From the NCBI RefSeq assembly GCF_023074835.1, contig NZ_JALLGW010000002.1, positions 372,001-436,000 of the forward strand: a stretch of DNA of 64,000 nt, read 5' to 3'. Below, in pieces: positions 51,215-60,275 of this stretch; positions within the stretch are counted from its first letter, which is position 1, and each line of letters begins with the position of its first letter. The stretch comes from Halomarina salina (GTDB taxonomy: Archaea > Halobacteriota > Halobacteria > Halobacteriales > Haloarculaceae). The notes under the pieces were generated by a model. It saw only the letters and a program-made list of their open reading frames with translations, had not been told where the DNA came from and did no database searches. Made by a program: the position numbers and the translations under genes.

Positions 51215-51955
51215 TCACTCCTCGCGGTTCACGTCGAGCGCGACGTCCTCGCGCCGACGTTCGAGTTCGCGGATCTGTCGGAGGTAGTACAGCGCGCCGG
51301 CGATGCCCGCGACGGTGAGGATGCCCGCCAGCGCCCCGAAGATGAGCAGGTCCCGGTCGAGGTAGTAGCGCACCGAGACGTCGCGGGAGACGGAGTCCCA
51401 GTAGATGTGGATGCGCCCGTCCTCGTCGGTCGTCCTCGTGGGACTCGGGTCGACGCTGGAGAGCAGTGGCACCGCCACGTCCGTCTTCGGCGGCAGCGCC
51501 GCCTCGTAGGAGACGCCCTCGATGAACGCCGGGACGCCGAACGACTTGCCGCTCTTCGGCGCGGTGAACGCGAGCGTGCCGTTCGCCTCGGGGACGGTGA
51601 TGCGCAACTGCTCGCGCCCCTGGTCGACCGTGAAGTTGGCGTGCTGGTCGGTGCTGACGACGGTACCGTTGTCGAAGCGATACCGGAGGCCGCTGATGTC
51701 GAGCGGCCGTTCGAGGCCGAACGCGTTGCGGCCGAACACCTGTAACGTCGTGCGGTTCTCGCCCAGGTCGTAGACGGCGCGGTAGTCGTTCGACCGCACG
51801 TCGATGTAGACCTGGGCGTCCTGCTGCCAGACGTCGTCGTAGGTGGCGTTCTCGTTCAACTGGTCGTCGCTCACCTCGCCGGGGCCGAAGAGGCTGGTAC
51901 AGCCCGCGCTCACCGTCAACAGGACGAGCAGACAGAGCGCGAGCGCACGCCTCAT
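51215..51955 (-). CDS. DUF5803-like membrane lipoprotein
   Basis: 246 aa. N-terminal lipobox S-A-G-C (Cys at about 19) follows a hydrophobic leader; a large extracytoplasmic domain (30-205) ends in a C-terminal membrane helix (LLIFGALAGILTVAGIAGALYYL region, cut here to its centre) and a basic-acidic cytoplasmic tail. Resembles the haloarchaeal DUF5803 family. The start overlaps the stop of the DUF2110 gene by four bases, so it is the last member of the tfe operon. Function unknown. Confidence 0.8.
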   Translation of the reverse strand: MRRALALCLLVLLTVSAGCTSLFGPGEVSDDQLNENATYDDVWQQDAQVYIDVRSNDYRAVYDLGENRTTLQVFGRNAFGLERPLDISGLRYRFDNGTVVSTDQHANFTVDQGREQLRITVPEANGTLAFTAPKSGKSFGVPAFIEGVSYEAALPPKTDVAVPLLSSVDPSPTRTTDEDGRIHIYWDSVSRDVSVRYYLDRDLLIFGALAGILTVAGIAGALYYLRQIRELERRREDVALDVNREE

Positions 51956-52623
51956 GGGACCACGCAGAGCAGTTCGGCTGGGAGGTACTCCCCGACGCTG
52001 GCGAGCAGTCCGGGCGGGTCCGTCCCCTCCGTGCAGACGACCGACTGTTCGAGCAACCCGAGACGCTCGACGGTGACGACGTCCCGTGCGTGACCGGCGC
52101 GGTTCATCGTCGCCCGCACCTCCGCGCGGGTCGCGCTGTTGACGTTGAGCCGACCGGTGTCGGCGCGGGTCCAGTCGTACAGTCGGTCCCGCTCGCTGTC
52201 GGCGAGTCGCGGCGCGTCGTCGTCGTAGACGAACCGGAGCGGGACGTGCTGGACGAGGCCGAACCGTTTGCGAATCTGGGCGGGCGACCCCTGCCCGAGG
52301 CCGAGTTCGCTCGCGGGGATACGGACGCGTTCGCCCGCGTCGAGTACGAACCCCTCGTCGTCCCACGACTCCAGGGTGCCGACGTACTCCTCGCCGGCCT
52401 CGAAGGTCGGCGTGATGGCACCCCACTCCTCGCGGAGCAGGTTCCGGGCGACCACCTCGTCGTCACCCTCGACGGTCACCGAGGGGAAGCCGTCCTCCCG
52501 GACGCCGAGCGTCCACTCGACGTCCAGGTCCGCCAGGTCGTTGGCGACGAGCGAGCGCAGCGAGTCGACCGCACGCTCGCGCGCGTCGCCTTCGACGTAG
52601 AGTTTCGTCGCGAGGACGACCAT
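51952..52623 (-). CDS. DUF2110 family protein
   Basis: 223 aa cytosolic protein matching in length and context the archaeal DUF2110 family. KLYVEGDARERAVDSLRS near the start and an OB-like segment, VGTLESWDDEGFVLDAG, around 80-97 are visible. The start codon directly abuts the tfe stop (52624), and the end overlaps the DUF5803 gene by four bases. The link to the transcription factor gene suggests a role in gene expression, but this is not shown. Confidence 0.82.
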   Translation of the reverse strand: MVVLATKLYVEGDARERAVDSLRSLVANDLADLDVEWTLGVREDGFPSVTVEGDDEVVARNLLREEWGAITPTFEAGEEYVGTLESWDDEGFVLDAGERVRIPASELGLGQGSPAQIRKRFGLVQHVPLRFVYDDDAPRLADSERDRLYDWTRADTGRLNVNSATRAEVRATMNRAGHARDVVTVERLGLLEQSVVCTEGTDPPGLLASVGEYLPAELLCVVP

Positions 52624-53160
52624 CTACGCCTGGGCCTCGTCGGCCGACTCGACGTTGAGTTCCTCGCGGAGCGCCGCGATGCGCTCGTCCATCGCCCGGA
52701 TCAACTGGTCGTTGCTCATCGACTCCAGGTCGGCACCGCAGGAGGGACACTCGAAGGTGAACTCCATCGCCTCACCGAACTCGAAGCGGATGGACTCCTC
52801 CGGACAGAGGTAGAACTCGTTGTCCGCCTCGTAGTCCTTGCGGGTCTCCAGCGCCTCCAGGAGGTGGTACATCTCCTCTTCGAGAATCTCGGGGACCTGG
52901 TCGTACTCGAACGTCCAGAGGTACGTCAGCCACCCGGAGTCCTCGTCGCGGACGCGGCGGTACGACGCGAGGTCGTTCTCGTAGAGGATGAACAGCGCGC
53001 GCCGGACGTCGTTGAGTTCCAGTCCGAGGTCCTCGGCGAGTTCCTCGTCTGTCACCTCGCCGTCGGGAGGGGCGGCGGCGACGGGCATCCCCGTCGGTCC
53101 AACCAGCTCGTGTAGATACTTCTGGATGACGGGGTCGTTCAGTAGCTCCTCGAAAGCCAT
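52624..53160 (-). CDS. tfe: Transcription initiation factor TFE (TFIIE alpha)
   Basis: 178 aa. The N-terminal winged helix (about 5-95) includes VTDEELAEDLGLELNDVRRAL and LYENDLASYRR. The C-terminal zinc-ribbon-like part reads YLCPEES and FECPSCGADLE: only three of the four usual cysteines are present, the second being Glu. TFE helps TBP/TFB open promoters by contacting the RNA polymerase clamp. A TATA-like cctttaggc (minus strand) lies about 30 bases before the ATG. First gene of a three-gene operon with DUF2110 and DUF5803. Confidence 0.93.
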   Translation of the reverse strand: MAFEELLNDPVIQKYLHELVGPTGMPVAAAPPDGEVTDEELAEDLGLELNDVRRALFILYENDLASYRRVRDEDSGWLTYLWTFEYDQVPEILEEEMYHLLEALETRKDYEADNEFYLCPEESIRFEFGEAMEFTFECPSCGADLESMSNDQLIRAMDERIAALREELNVESADEAQA

Positions 53161-53334
53161 TACGGAGTTGTGCGCTAGACTCGTGCCTAAAGGTTGCGCT
53201 CTCGCGGCAGAACCCGCCCGGAACAGCGCGTAGCGTCACACCCGGACGGAGTCACTCACCACCCGTCGACGACCCGGCTCGACACCCGTGACGACCAGCC
53301 GACGGTTTAGGGTCGTCCATCGTCAACACCTTGC

Positions 53335-53658
53335 ATGGACGACCCGACACCGCCCGACGACCTCCCCGAAGCGGTCGCCAGCACGCTCCAGAGCCTCGAC
53401 GGGCACGACCTGCGCGGGGCCGTGGTCTACGCCCAGGAACTGCTCCGTGCCCGCCACGAGCCGCTCCCGACCGTCGAGCCGCGGACGGACGAGGAGGTCG
53501 TCCGCGTCGAGGAGCGCGACGGCTACCTCGTGGTCCACAAGCGCCAGCGTGACGCGGCCGGCGACTTCGGCGACGTGTACGTCTACCACGTCTCGACGGA
53601 ACGCCACCCCGACGGCAGCGTCCACCACCACTGGTCGCTCATCGGGCGCGAGGAGTAG
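53335..53658 (+). CDS. Haloarchaeal hypothetical protein
   Basis: 107 aa acidic protein. A predicted helix (10-45) is followed by an antiparallel sheet with a VRVEERDGYLVVHKRQR strand pair and YVYHVSTERHPDGSVHHHW, a His-rich hairpin. Not recognised. The ATG lies about 27 bases behind TATA-like cggtttagg (53301-53309), supporting a leaderless gene divergent from tfe. Confidence 0.72.
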   Translation: MDDPTPPDDLPEAVASTLQSLDGHDLRGAVVYAQELLRARHEPLPTVEPRTDEEVVRVEERDGYLVVHKRQRDAAGDFGDVYVYHVSTERHPDGSVHHHWSLIGREE

Positions 53659-54285
53659 CGAGGCCGACTACCGGAGGCCTCGGGAGTCGAACGGTGAGCG
53701 CCAGCGAGCGGTGAAAGGGGGATTTCGGAGTTCCCCCGAGCGCTACGGGAGCACGGAAGACGAACCGCGCGGACCGAAGGTCCCGCCGGAATCCGGCGAC
53801 GCTGTCGTTCACGAGACGAAGCGAATCTTCAGGAGTGAGGGAGTGAACCGACGACCGTCAGGTTTGTAGTCGGTGGCCGACTCCCCAAAGACGTTGAACA
53901 ACGGCTTCGAGTCGACCCCGTCGTTCGTCGCGTGACGCTCGTGGCGAGTGGGTTCGGCTGGCTCGCCGACTGTGGGCGTTCCGATTCCCGACCGTGAGCG
54001 CGGTCGGTGACGGTTCACGTCGGAGCGTCGCGCTGTTCGGTACACGGTTCGCACGCGCCGCGTAGCGTCGCGTCGACCGATGTCCTCGGTGGTTCTCGAC
54101 GGTCGCGGAGCGTGCTGGCTGTCTCGTTTCCGACCGACCTGAGCCACCGACCCATCGTCGATGCACGAACCACGTCCGACACGACCCGCGGACGACACCC
54201 GTCGTCCACAGAACAGCGACAGCTCCACCGACCACGATACCCCCGACCACGAACACCTCGGCCGCGACCACGCAGGAGGGGGCCG
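53659..54285. other. 627-base gap with hairpins, no credible protein gene
   Basis: The hypothetical gene is followed at once by cgaggcc...ggcctcg (53659-53682, 7-base arms), a likely terminator, and by ggggga...tccccc (53717-53737). Reading frames farther right are Arg/Ser/His-rich on one strand and basic on the other, without gene-like codon bias. The last bases carry a strong ribosome-binding site for the next gene. Confidence 0.5.
54274..54279 (+). promoter_or_regulatory. Strong Shine-Dalgarno site aggagg
   Basis: Full aggagg six bases before the ATG at 54286. Most genes in this window look leaderless, so this one is exceptional and decides the start. Confidence 0.65.
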
Positions 54286-55413
54286 ATGAACCGCGCGCCC
54301 TACAGCCTCGCACTGAAGTCGCGCGTCGCCGACGGTCCGGCGACCTATCGGTTCCAGACGGCCGACGGCGTCCCGTCGAAGGAGTCCTTCCGACCCACCG
54401 AACTCCTCCTGCTCGACCACCTCTGGGGGACGGACCCAGGCGTCGTCCTCTGTCCCGAGGCGAACTACGGGGTCGTCGGCACCGTCCTGTCCGGGCGGGC
54501 CGACGCCGTCCACCTCACCGAGACGAGCGCCCGCGCCGCTCGCCTCTCCGAGACGAACCTGCGACGGAACGACGCGGAGGCGACGGTCGAGGTTCGCGCC
54601 GACCTCGCAGGCCTCGACCGTCGGTTCGACGCCGTCGCACACGCGCCGATGCCGTCCACACCGATACCGGTCGCGAAGCAGCGACTCCGCGACGCCCTGT
54701 CGAGACTCCACCCCCACGGCGTCTACTATCTGTCGGCGACGGACCAGTCCGGCCTGCCGAGGTACGCCGACTGCCTCAGGGACCTCGGAGCACGCGTCGA
54801 ACGCGTTCGAACGGACGGCGCGTGTGCACTGCTCCGCGCGGAGCGCCCCGACACCGTCCCGCCGCGGTCCTACGTGACTCCCCGACGACTCCGCCCGGCC
54901 GTGAGCGGGGTCGAACTCCCGCTGGTGTCGGTGCCCGGCACGTTCTCCGTGGGGTCGCTCGACGACGGAACTCGACTGCTCGTCGAGGCGGCGAGCGTCG
55001 AGGACGGGGACCGGGTGCTCGACCTCTGCTGTGGGTACGGGGCGATCGGTCTCTACGCTGGGCGGACCGCGGACTGCGACCTCTGGCTCACCGACGACGA
55101 CCGGGTCGCGACGACCTGTGCCGCCGGTAACCTCCGTGCAGCGGGGGTCGACGGCACCGTCGTCACCGCCGACTGTCTCGACGGTGTCGCCGACCGGGCG
55201 TTCGACCGTGTCCTCTGTAACCCGCCGACGCACGCCGGCGACGGCGTTCTCGCAGAGTTGTTCGCCGACGCACACGACGTACTCGCGCCAGAAGGTCTAC
55301 TGAGCGTCGTCCACCACCGCGCACTCGACCTCCACGAGCACCTGCGCCACTACAGTTCGGTCGAGAAGCGCCGCACGAGAGCCGAGCACGTCGTTCTGGA
55401 GGCGAGACTGTAG
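54286..55413 (+). CDS. RsmC/RlmG-like class I methyltransferase
   Basis: 375 aa with two Rossmann-like halves, as in RsmC/RlmG RNA guanine methyltransferases. The N-terminal half (1-190) looks degenerate, lacking a proper SAM loop. The C-terminal half has VLDLCCGYGAIGLYAG (motif I) and CNPPTHAG (motif IV, NPPx), the sign of base N-methylation. Likely modifies rRNA; the target base is unknown. The strong aggagg site fixes the start, and the in-frame upstream extension to 54007 is not gene-like. Confidence 0.83.
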   Translation: MNRAPYSLALKSRVADGPATYRFQTADGVPSKESFRPTELLLLDHLWGTDPGVVLCPEANYGVVGTVLSGRADAVHLTETSARAARLSETNLRRNDAEATVEVRADLAGLDRRFDAVAHAPMPSTPIPVAKQRLRDALSRLHPHGVYYLSATDQSGLPRYADCLRDLGARVERVRTDGACALLRAERPDTVPPRSYVTPRRLRPAVSGVELPLVSVPGTFSVGSLDDGTRLLVEAASVEDGDRVLDLCCGYGAIGLYAGRTADCDLWLTDDDRVATTCAAGNLRAAGVDGTVVTADCLDGVADRAFDRVLCNPPTHAGDGVLAELFADAHDVLAPEGLLSVVHHRALDLHEHLRHYSSVEKRRTRAEHVVLEARL

Positions 55414-55536
55414 CGCAGCGGCGTACTCGTCGGTGAGGACGGTCGCCGCACACCGACGAATCGGTATAGCAGATGGCAGTGTATCACGAGGACGAGAGAC
55501 CGCTGCTCGAAGCCACAGAACCACCGGTAGAAAGCG

Positions 55537-56079
55537 TTACTCCTCCGAATCGGCCGGGACGACCTTCTTCCCGGTCGCCATCGGGACGACGTGCCGGTCG
55601 GCACCCTCCCAGGAGCGGTCGAGCTCCCGCCCCTCGAACAGTCTGTCGAGGAGGACGGCGAGCCCCGCTACCTCCGAGTGCGGCTGGTTCGTCACGCCCA
55701 CGTTCCAGTCGGCGGCCTCGTAGACGTCGAACGACACCTTCTCCGCGCCGACGACCACCAGCAGCGGTTCGTTCGCGTGCGCGTCTCGGAGTTCTCCCGC
55801 TACCTCCTGGACGGGAAGCCCGTACATCGTCAGGTGGACGACGCGGCCGGGGAACTCCCGGACGACGCGCTTCGGTTCGTCGGTCTGTTCGACGGCGAAC
55901 GGCCCGCCGAAGCGGTCGGTGATGTCCTCGATGGTCGCTCGCGACTGGGTGGCGTCGCCCGCCAGCACCACGCGGTCGGCTCCCAGCGCCCGGGCGGTGA
56001 GACCGACGTGGGTCGTCATCCGGTTGTCTCGCCCCGGCCGGTGGCCCAGTCGGAGCACCGCGACCTCGTGTTCGTCCAT
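55537..56079 (-). CDS. trm56: tRNA (cytidine(56)-2'-O)-methyltransferase
   Basis: 180 aa SPOUT-class enzyme of the archaea-specific aTrm56 family. Start EVAVLRLGHRPGRDNRMTTH is diagnostic, LTMYGLPV and VVVGAEKV are in the middle, and the trefoil-knot SAM site follows (VTNQPHSEVAGLAVLLDRL). It 2'-O-methylates C56 in the T-loop of tRNAs. ATG 56079 chosen since the conserved block starts at once. Monocistronic by spacing. Confidence 0.93.
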   Translation of the reverse strand: MDEHEVAVLRLGHRPGRDNRMTTHVGLTARALGADRVVLAGDATQSRATIEDITDRFGGPFAVEQTDEPKRVVREFPGRVVHLTMYGLPVQEVAGELRDAHANEPLLVVVGAEKVSFDVYEAADWNVGVTNQPHSEVAGLAVLLDRLFEGRELDRSWEGADRHVVPMATGKKVVPADSEE

Positions 56080-56265
56080 GACGAACCTTCGCGCCGCGCA
56101 GTGAAGGGGTTTCGAATCGGCGGCCACTGCGCTCCAGCGGCGAGACGCCGGGCACTGACTGGTCGAGACGAGAGAGGAGTGCCACCCGTCGAACCGTGAC
56201 CTACCAGCGACGTGGAGGAAGGGGGAGTGTGATCTGGTGGAACCCAGCTCCGTCGGCGCGGCCGC

Positions 56266-56592
56266 TCACTCGACCGAGAACGTCGTCTCGGCCGTGCAGT
56301 CGCCCTCCGGTCGCAACTCGGCGCGGGCGGTGTACTCACCCGGCTCCGGTGGCTCCCACTCGAACCCGTAGCGGAGCGTCTCGCCGGGTTCGACCGTCTC
56401 GTGTTCGATGGCCTGCGTGAACATCTGACCGACGGACCACCGCCACACCTCGTCGTCGCCGTCGTAGACAGCGCAGTCCGCGTGGCCACCGTTGCGGAAC
56501 GTCACCTCTTCCGGGTCCTCACCTGTGTTCTCGACCTCGAAGACGAATCGGACCGTGCCGTCCGTCTCGACCGCCAACTCGCCTGTGAGCAT
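56266..56592 (-). CDS. BsuPI-like proteinase-inhibitor domain protein
   Basis: 108 aa single Ig-like domain. VRFVFEVENTGEDPEEVTFRN, CAVYDGDDEVWRWS and the end GEYTARAEL are typical of the BsuPI (intracellular proteinase inhibitor) family. No signal peptide from ATG 56592, so cytosolic; might inhibit a halophilic serine protease, but this is untested. The longer in-frame version upstream is basic and unlikely. Confidence 0.8.
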   Translation of the reverse strand: MLTGELAVETDGTVRFVFEVENTGEDPEEVTFRNGGHADCAVYDGDDEVWRWSVGQMFTQAIEHETVEPGETLRYGFEWEPPEPGEYTARAELRPEGDCTAETTFSVE

Positions 56593-56969
56593 GGGCGGTC
56601 GTTGGGTGCGGAGGGGGATAGCGTTACGGCCGGTGAATCGTATGTCGCGATAGCAAATCAGTGGTCGTGCGTCAGAAGACTCGGGGACAAGACGCTCGAG
56701 AACGGCCACTCTCGGGGAAACTCCGAGGTTGACCGTCGACGAGCGACTCTCCAGTTCCAGCACCGGAGGCGGAGAAGGCAGACTCGATACCCGATGCCGA
56801 GTGAGCGCCGACCGTCGTCGGAATGCGACCGACGAACCGGTGTCAGTCGGAAGCCGAGAGAATGCCGACGTTCTAGCACTCGTATCGGAATGCATTTACA
56901 TCCAACCAATTAAATACGGAAAAATTTTAGTATCTTTTTCGAGTTCGCTCTGGCGACACTCTCCGAACA
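56593..56969. other. 377-base divergent gap
   Basis: No gene seen. The right end is AT-rich (56895-56935, with aattaaatac and attttagtatc), which probably contains the promoter of the GntP-type permease; the left part is ordinary G+C-rich DNA. Confidence 0.4.
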
Positions 56970-58427
56970 ATGTTTACAGTTCTTCAATTGACGGAGCTGT
57001 CGTACAGTCCGCTGATCACGTTCGTGGTCGGGTTGCTCGCAGTCATCGCGCTGCTCGTGTGGCTCGACCTCCCGGCGTTCATAGGGCTCATCATCGCGGC
57101 GTTCTTCGTCGGCGTCGTCAACTCGGTGTTCCTGCCGGAGTTCACGACGGCCGACGCGGCGACCCAGGTCGCCACGGCGTTCGGGAACGGGATGGCGGGA
57201 ATCGGTATCCCGATCCTCATGGCGGCCGTCATCGGCAAGTCGATGCTCGAGAGCGGGTCCGCCCAGCGGATCGTCAGGGGGTTCCAGAGCCTCCTGGGCA
57301 GGGACAACTCCGACATCGCGCTGCTGAGCAGTAGCACCGTGCTGGCGGTGCCGGTGTTCTTCGACAGCGTGTTCTACCTGATGGCGCCGCTGGCGCGCTC
57401 GACGCGGGCGCGACTCGGCCGGGACTACACGCTGTTCATCGTCGTCGTCGGGGCGGGTGCTGCGGCCGCGCACGTCTTCGTCCCGCCGACGCCGGGGCCG
57501 CTCGCCGTCGCCGACGAGATCGGCAGCAACCTCGGTATCACTATCCTGATCGGACTCATCGTGGCGATTCCGGCCGCGCTCGTCTCCGGTCTCCTCTACG
57601 GTCGGTGGATCAACGCCCGACTCGACATCCCGCTCCGGGACACGATGTCGACGACGACGGAGGAACTGGAGTCGGTCGCCCAGAAACCGACGAGCGCGCT
57701 GCCGGGCATGGGCGAGTCGCTGCTGCCCATCCTCCTCGCGGTCGTCCTCATCGCGTCGTCGACGTTCGTCAACACGTTCGTCGACGCTCCGTCGGCGCTC
57801 GGATTCATCGCCGACATCCTCGGGGAAGCGACCGTCGAGCAGATACTGACGACCGCCCAACCGTACACCGACTTCGTCGGCGACAAGAACGTGGCGCTGA
57901 CCATCGCGGCGCTCGCGGCCGCGTACACGTTCTACCGGTACACCGGGCTGACCAGTAGCGAGTGGAACGACGAGTTGACCGAGGCGCTGAAGAGCGGTGG
58001 CAACATCGCCGCCATCACCGCGGCCGGTGGTGCGTTCGGTGCGCTGCTCGCGGCGTCGGGCATCGGCGACTATATCGCCGGCGGGTTACAGGAGCTCGGT
58101 ATCCCGCTCATCGTCACGGCGTGGCTCATCGCCGCCATCGTCCGCATCGCCCAGGGGTCGGCGACCGCCGCGATGCTGACCGCCGCGGGCATCATGGCCC
58201 CGCTGACGGGTCAGCTCGCTGTCCACCCGGCGTACCTCGTGATGGCCATCGGAGCGGGCGGGAACATCTGCTCGTGGTACAACGACTCCGGGTTCTGGCT
58301 CGTGAAGGAGATCGGCGGGCTGACCCTGGGAGAGACGCTGAAGACCTGGACCGCGCTCACGACGCTCATCTCCGTGGCGGGGCTCCTCACGGTGCTGGCC
58401 GTCTCGACGGTCATGCCACTCGCGTGA
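56970..58427 (+). CDS. GntP-family (gluconate-type) permease
   Basis: 485 aa integral membrane protein with about 12-14 helices. FGNGMAGIGIPILMAAVIGK, VLAVPVFFDSVFYLMAPLA and VFVPPTPGPLAVAD are strong signatures of the GntP/gluconate permease family, and RIAQGSATAAMLTAAGIM of the second half. Family members import gluconate, D-glycerate, lactate-like or related acids with protons. In this window a sugar-oxidising extracellular protein (42.5-46.9 kb) would yield such acids, but the link is speculative. AT-rich promoter upstream. Confidence 0.92.
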   Translation: MFTVLQLTELSYSPLITFVVGLLAVIALLVWLDLPAFIGLIIAAFFVGVVNSVFLPEFTTADAATQVATAFGNGMAGIGIPILMAAVIGKSMLESGSAQRIVRGFQSLLGRDNSDIALLSSSTVLAVPVFFDSVFYLMAPLARSTRARLGRDYTLFIVVVGAGAAAAHVFVPPTPGPLAVADEIGSNLGITILIGLIVAIPAALVSGLLYGRWINARLDIPLRDTMSTTTEELESVAQKPTSALPGMGESLLPILLAVVLIASSTFVNTFVDAPSALGFIADILGEATVEQILTTAQPYTDFVGDKNVALTIAALAAAYTFYRYTGLTSSEWNDELTEALKSGGNIAAITAAGGAFGALLAASGIGDYIAGGLQELGIPLIVTAWLIAAIVRIAQGSATAAMLTAAGIMAPLTGQLAVHPAYLVMAIGAGGNICSWYNDSGFWLVKEIGGLTLGETLKTWTALTTLISVAGLLTVLAVSTVMPLA

Positions 58428-58594
58428 GGGTACGCGCGACCGCTCGGTGAGCGAACCGCGCCGACGCCCGCAGAACCGCTCGGCGTACCGAGCGTTCGAC
58501 GTCGTTCGTCACCCACCGACTCGCCGAGGGCGAAGGGACGTCCCTCTTCGGCAGGCGACGTACCTTTGAGGCCCCGTCCGGTTAGGAGGGGTAC

Positions 58595-59560
58595 ATGCAG
58601 CAGCAGGGGTTTTCTATCGAGGACGAACCGGTCGCCGGGGCGATGCCCCAGGCCGACGGCGAGCGGTGGCTCGTCCTCAACCCGACGAGCGGGACGGCAG
58701 ACCACACGGAGGTGGTGCGAGAGCTGGCGACCGAACGCGGCTACCGAATCGAGGAGACGACGGGTGAGGGCCACGCGACCGAACTCGCCCGCGACGCGGC
58801 CGCGAACGACGTGCACCTGCTCGCCGTCGCCGGCGGTGACGGGACGCTCCACGAGGTCGTCGTCGGCCTCGCGGAGGCGGAGGCGCTCGACACGACGACG
58901 GTCGCCGTCGTGCCGGTCGGAACCGAGAACATCTTCGCGACGAACATCGGCATCCGCGACGCAGAGCACGCCTTCGAGGTGGTCGAGACGGGCGCACGCC
59001 GTCGGGTGGACATCGGCGTCGCGGACGGCGAACCGTTCGTGATGTCCTGTATCGCGGGGTTGCTGGCCGACGCCAGCGTCGCGACGAGCAGCGAGCAGAA
59101 AGAGCGGTTCGGGTCGCTCGCGTTCGTCGCGAGCGGGCTGAAGCAGGCCGCCTCCTTCGACGGCCTCCACATCGACCTCACCGCCATCTCCGACGGCGAG
59201 ACGGTGTCGTGGTCGGGCGACGCGCTCGCGGCGCTCGTCGGAAACTCGCGGCGGTTCGTCGAGGAGGGCGGACAGGCGGAACTGGAAGACGGCCTGCTCG
59301 AAGTCGTCGTCATCGAGCGGATGCCCGCCGGTGACATCGTCGCGGAGGCGTTCGCCCAGCGGGTACTCGGCCGGACGACGGACCACGTGTTCCACACACA
59401 GGCGAGTCAGCTCAGCATCCGGGGGGCCGACGGCGACCCCATCGACTTCAGCCTCGACGGCGAGCCACGGCGACACGACGAACTCCGCCTCCACACCAGA
59501 CCGTTCGCGCTCCGGGTCTGCGTCGGCCCGGCGTACGACGTCGAACCGACGAGGTCGTGA
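58595..59560 (+). CDS. Diacylglycerol kinase-family lipid kinase
   Basis: 321 aa YegS/DgkB-like lipid kinase. NPTSG at about 29-33 and the ATP-site AVAGGDGTLHEVV at 78-90 are clear, GTENIFA is the usual PxGTxNdfA motif, and the C-terminal domain ends with IDFSLDGEP. Would phosphorylate a diacylglycerol-like or archaeal isoprenoid lipid. aggaggg six bases before the ATG is an unusually good ribosome site for this genome, so the mRNA is probably leadered. Confidence 0.87.
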   Translation: MQQQGFSIEDEPVAGAMPQADGERWLVLNPTSGTADHTEVVRELATERGYRIEETTGEGHATELARDAAANDVHLLAVAGGDGTLHEVVVGLAEAEALDTTTVAVVPVGTENIFATNIGIRDAEHAFEVVETGARRRVDIGVADGEPFVMSCIAGLLADASVATSSEQKERFGSLAFVASGLKQAASFDGLHIDLTAISDGETVSWSGDALAALVGNSRRFVEEGGQAELEDGLLEVVVIERMPAGDIVAEAFAQRVLGRTTDHVFHTQASQLSIRGADGDPIDFSLDGEPRRHDELRLHTRPFALRVCVGPAYDVEPTRS

Positions 59561-59627
59561 GATCGAGTCGGGCGAGACGACGACGAGAACCGGACCACGT
59601 ATCGTCCCTGCGGAAGTTCCCTCACGG

Positions 59628-60206
59628 ATGACGACCCTCCTGTTCGTCCGTCACGCGCACTCGCCGTGGGTTCCGAACCGCGAAGCCGAGCGGCCACTCT
59701 CCACGGCAGGTCGGGTCGCCGCCCAGCGAGTCGCCGACCAGTTGGACGACCGGCGTATCGACGCCGTCGTCTCCAGTCCGTACGAGCGCGCTCGGCAGAC
59801 GGTCGAACCGCTCGCCGTGCGTCGTGACCTCGACGTGCGAACGGACGACGGGTTCCGCGAACGGGCGCTGGCCGACGGCCCCGTCGAGACGGTCGGCGAG
59901 ACGTTCGAGAGCGCCGTCGACGCCGTGTGGAGCGACTGGTCGTTCGCGTGGCCGGGTGGCGAGTCCAGCGACGAGGCGCAGGCCCGTGGCGTCGCCGCCG
60001 TCGAGCGGATACTGGACCGACACGAGGGAGAGACGGTCGCCGTCGGCACGCACGGCCAACTGCTGACGGCGACGCTGCACCACTACGACGACCGGTTCGA
60101 CCGCACGTTCTGGCGCGAGGCGTTGACGACGCCGGATGTCTACGAGGCGCGCTTCGAGGGGGCAGAGATGGCGGCGATTCGACGGCTGTACGAACCGGCC
60201 GAGTAG
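59628..60206 (+). CDS. Histidine phosphatase (phosphoglycerate-mutase-like)
   Basis: 192 aa. RHAHSPW (RHG-type motif with Ala for Gly) near the N-terminus holds the phosphorylated histidine; the second core histidine lies in VGTHGQLL, and Arg in SSPYERARQT. Small single-domain phosphatase of broad specificity; substrate unknown. ATG 59628; convergent with the lipoprotein at 60276. Confidence 0.87.
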   Translation: MTTLLFVRHAHSPWVPNREAERPLSTAGRVAAQRVADQLDDRRIDAVVSSPYERARQTVEPLAVRRDLDVRTDDGFRERALADGPVETVGETFESAVDAVWSDWSFAWPGGESSDEAQARGVAAVERILDRHEGETVAVGTHGQLLTATLHHYDDRFDRTFWREALTTPDVYEARFEGAEMAAIRRLYEPAE

Positions 60207-60275
60207 CGCGTCAGCCCGCGAACGACTGTAGGTCGAACTCGTGACCCCACTCGTTTCGGACCGTGGCCACCGGCC

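Noticed and set aside
53858-54313. Minus-strand frame with a hydrophobic N-terminus
   Set aside because: After the first 40 residues it is almost all Arg/Ser/His, the mark of an out-of-frame high-G+C sequence, and it overlaps the methyltransferase start.
60211-60270. 19-codon minus-strand frame starting with GTG, product ending DLQSFAG
   Set aside because: Protein-like but too short, no metal motif, no clear promoter or ribosome site; could be a gene remnant.
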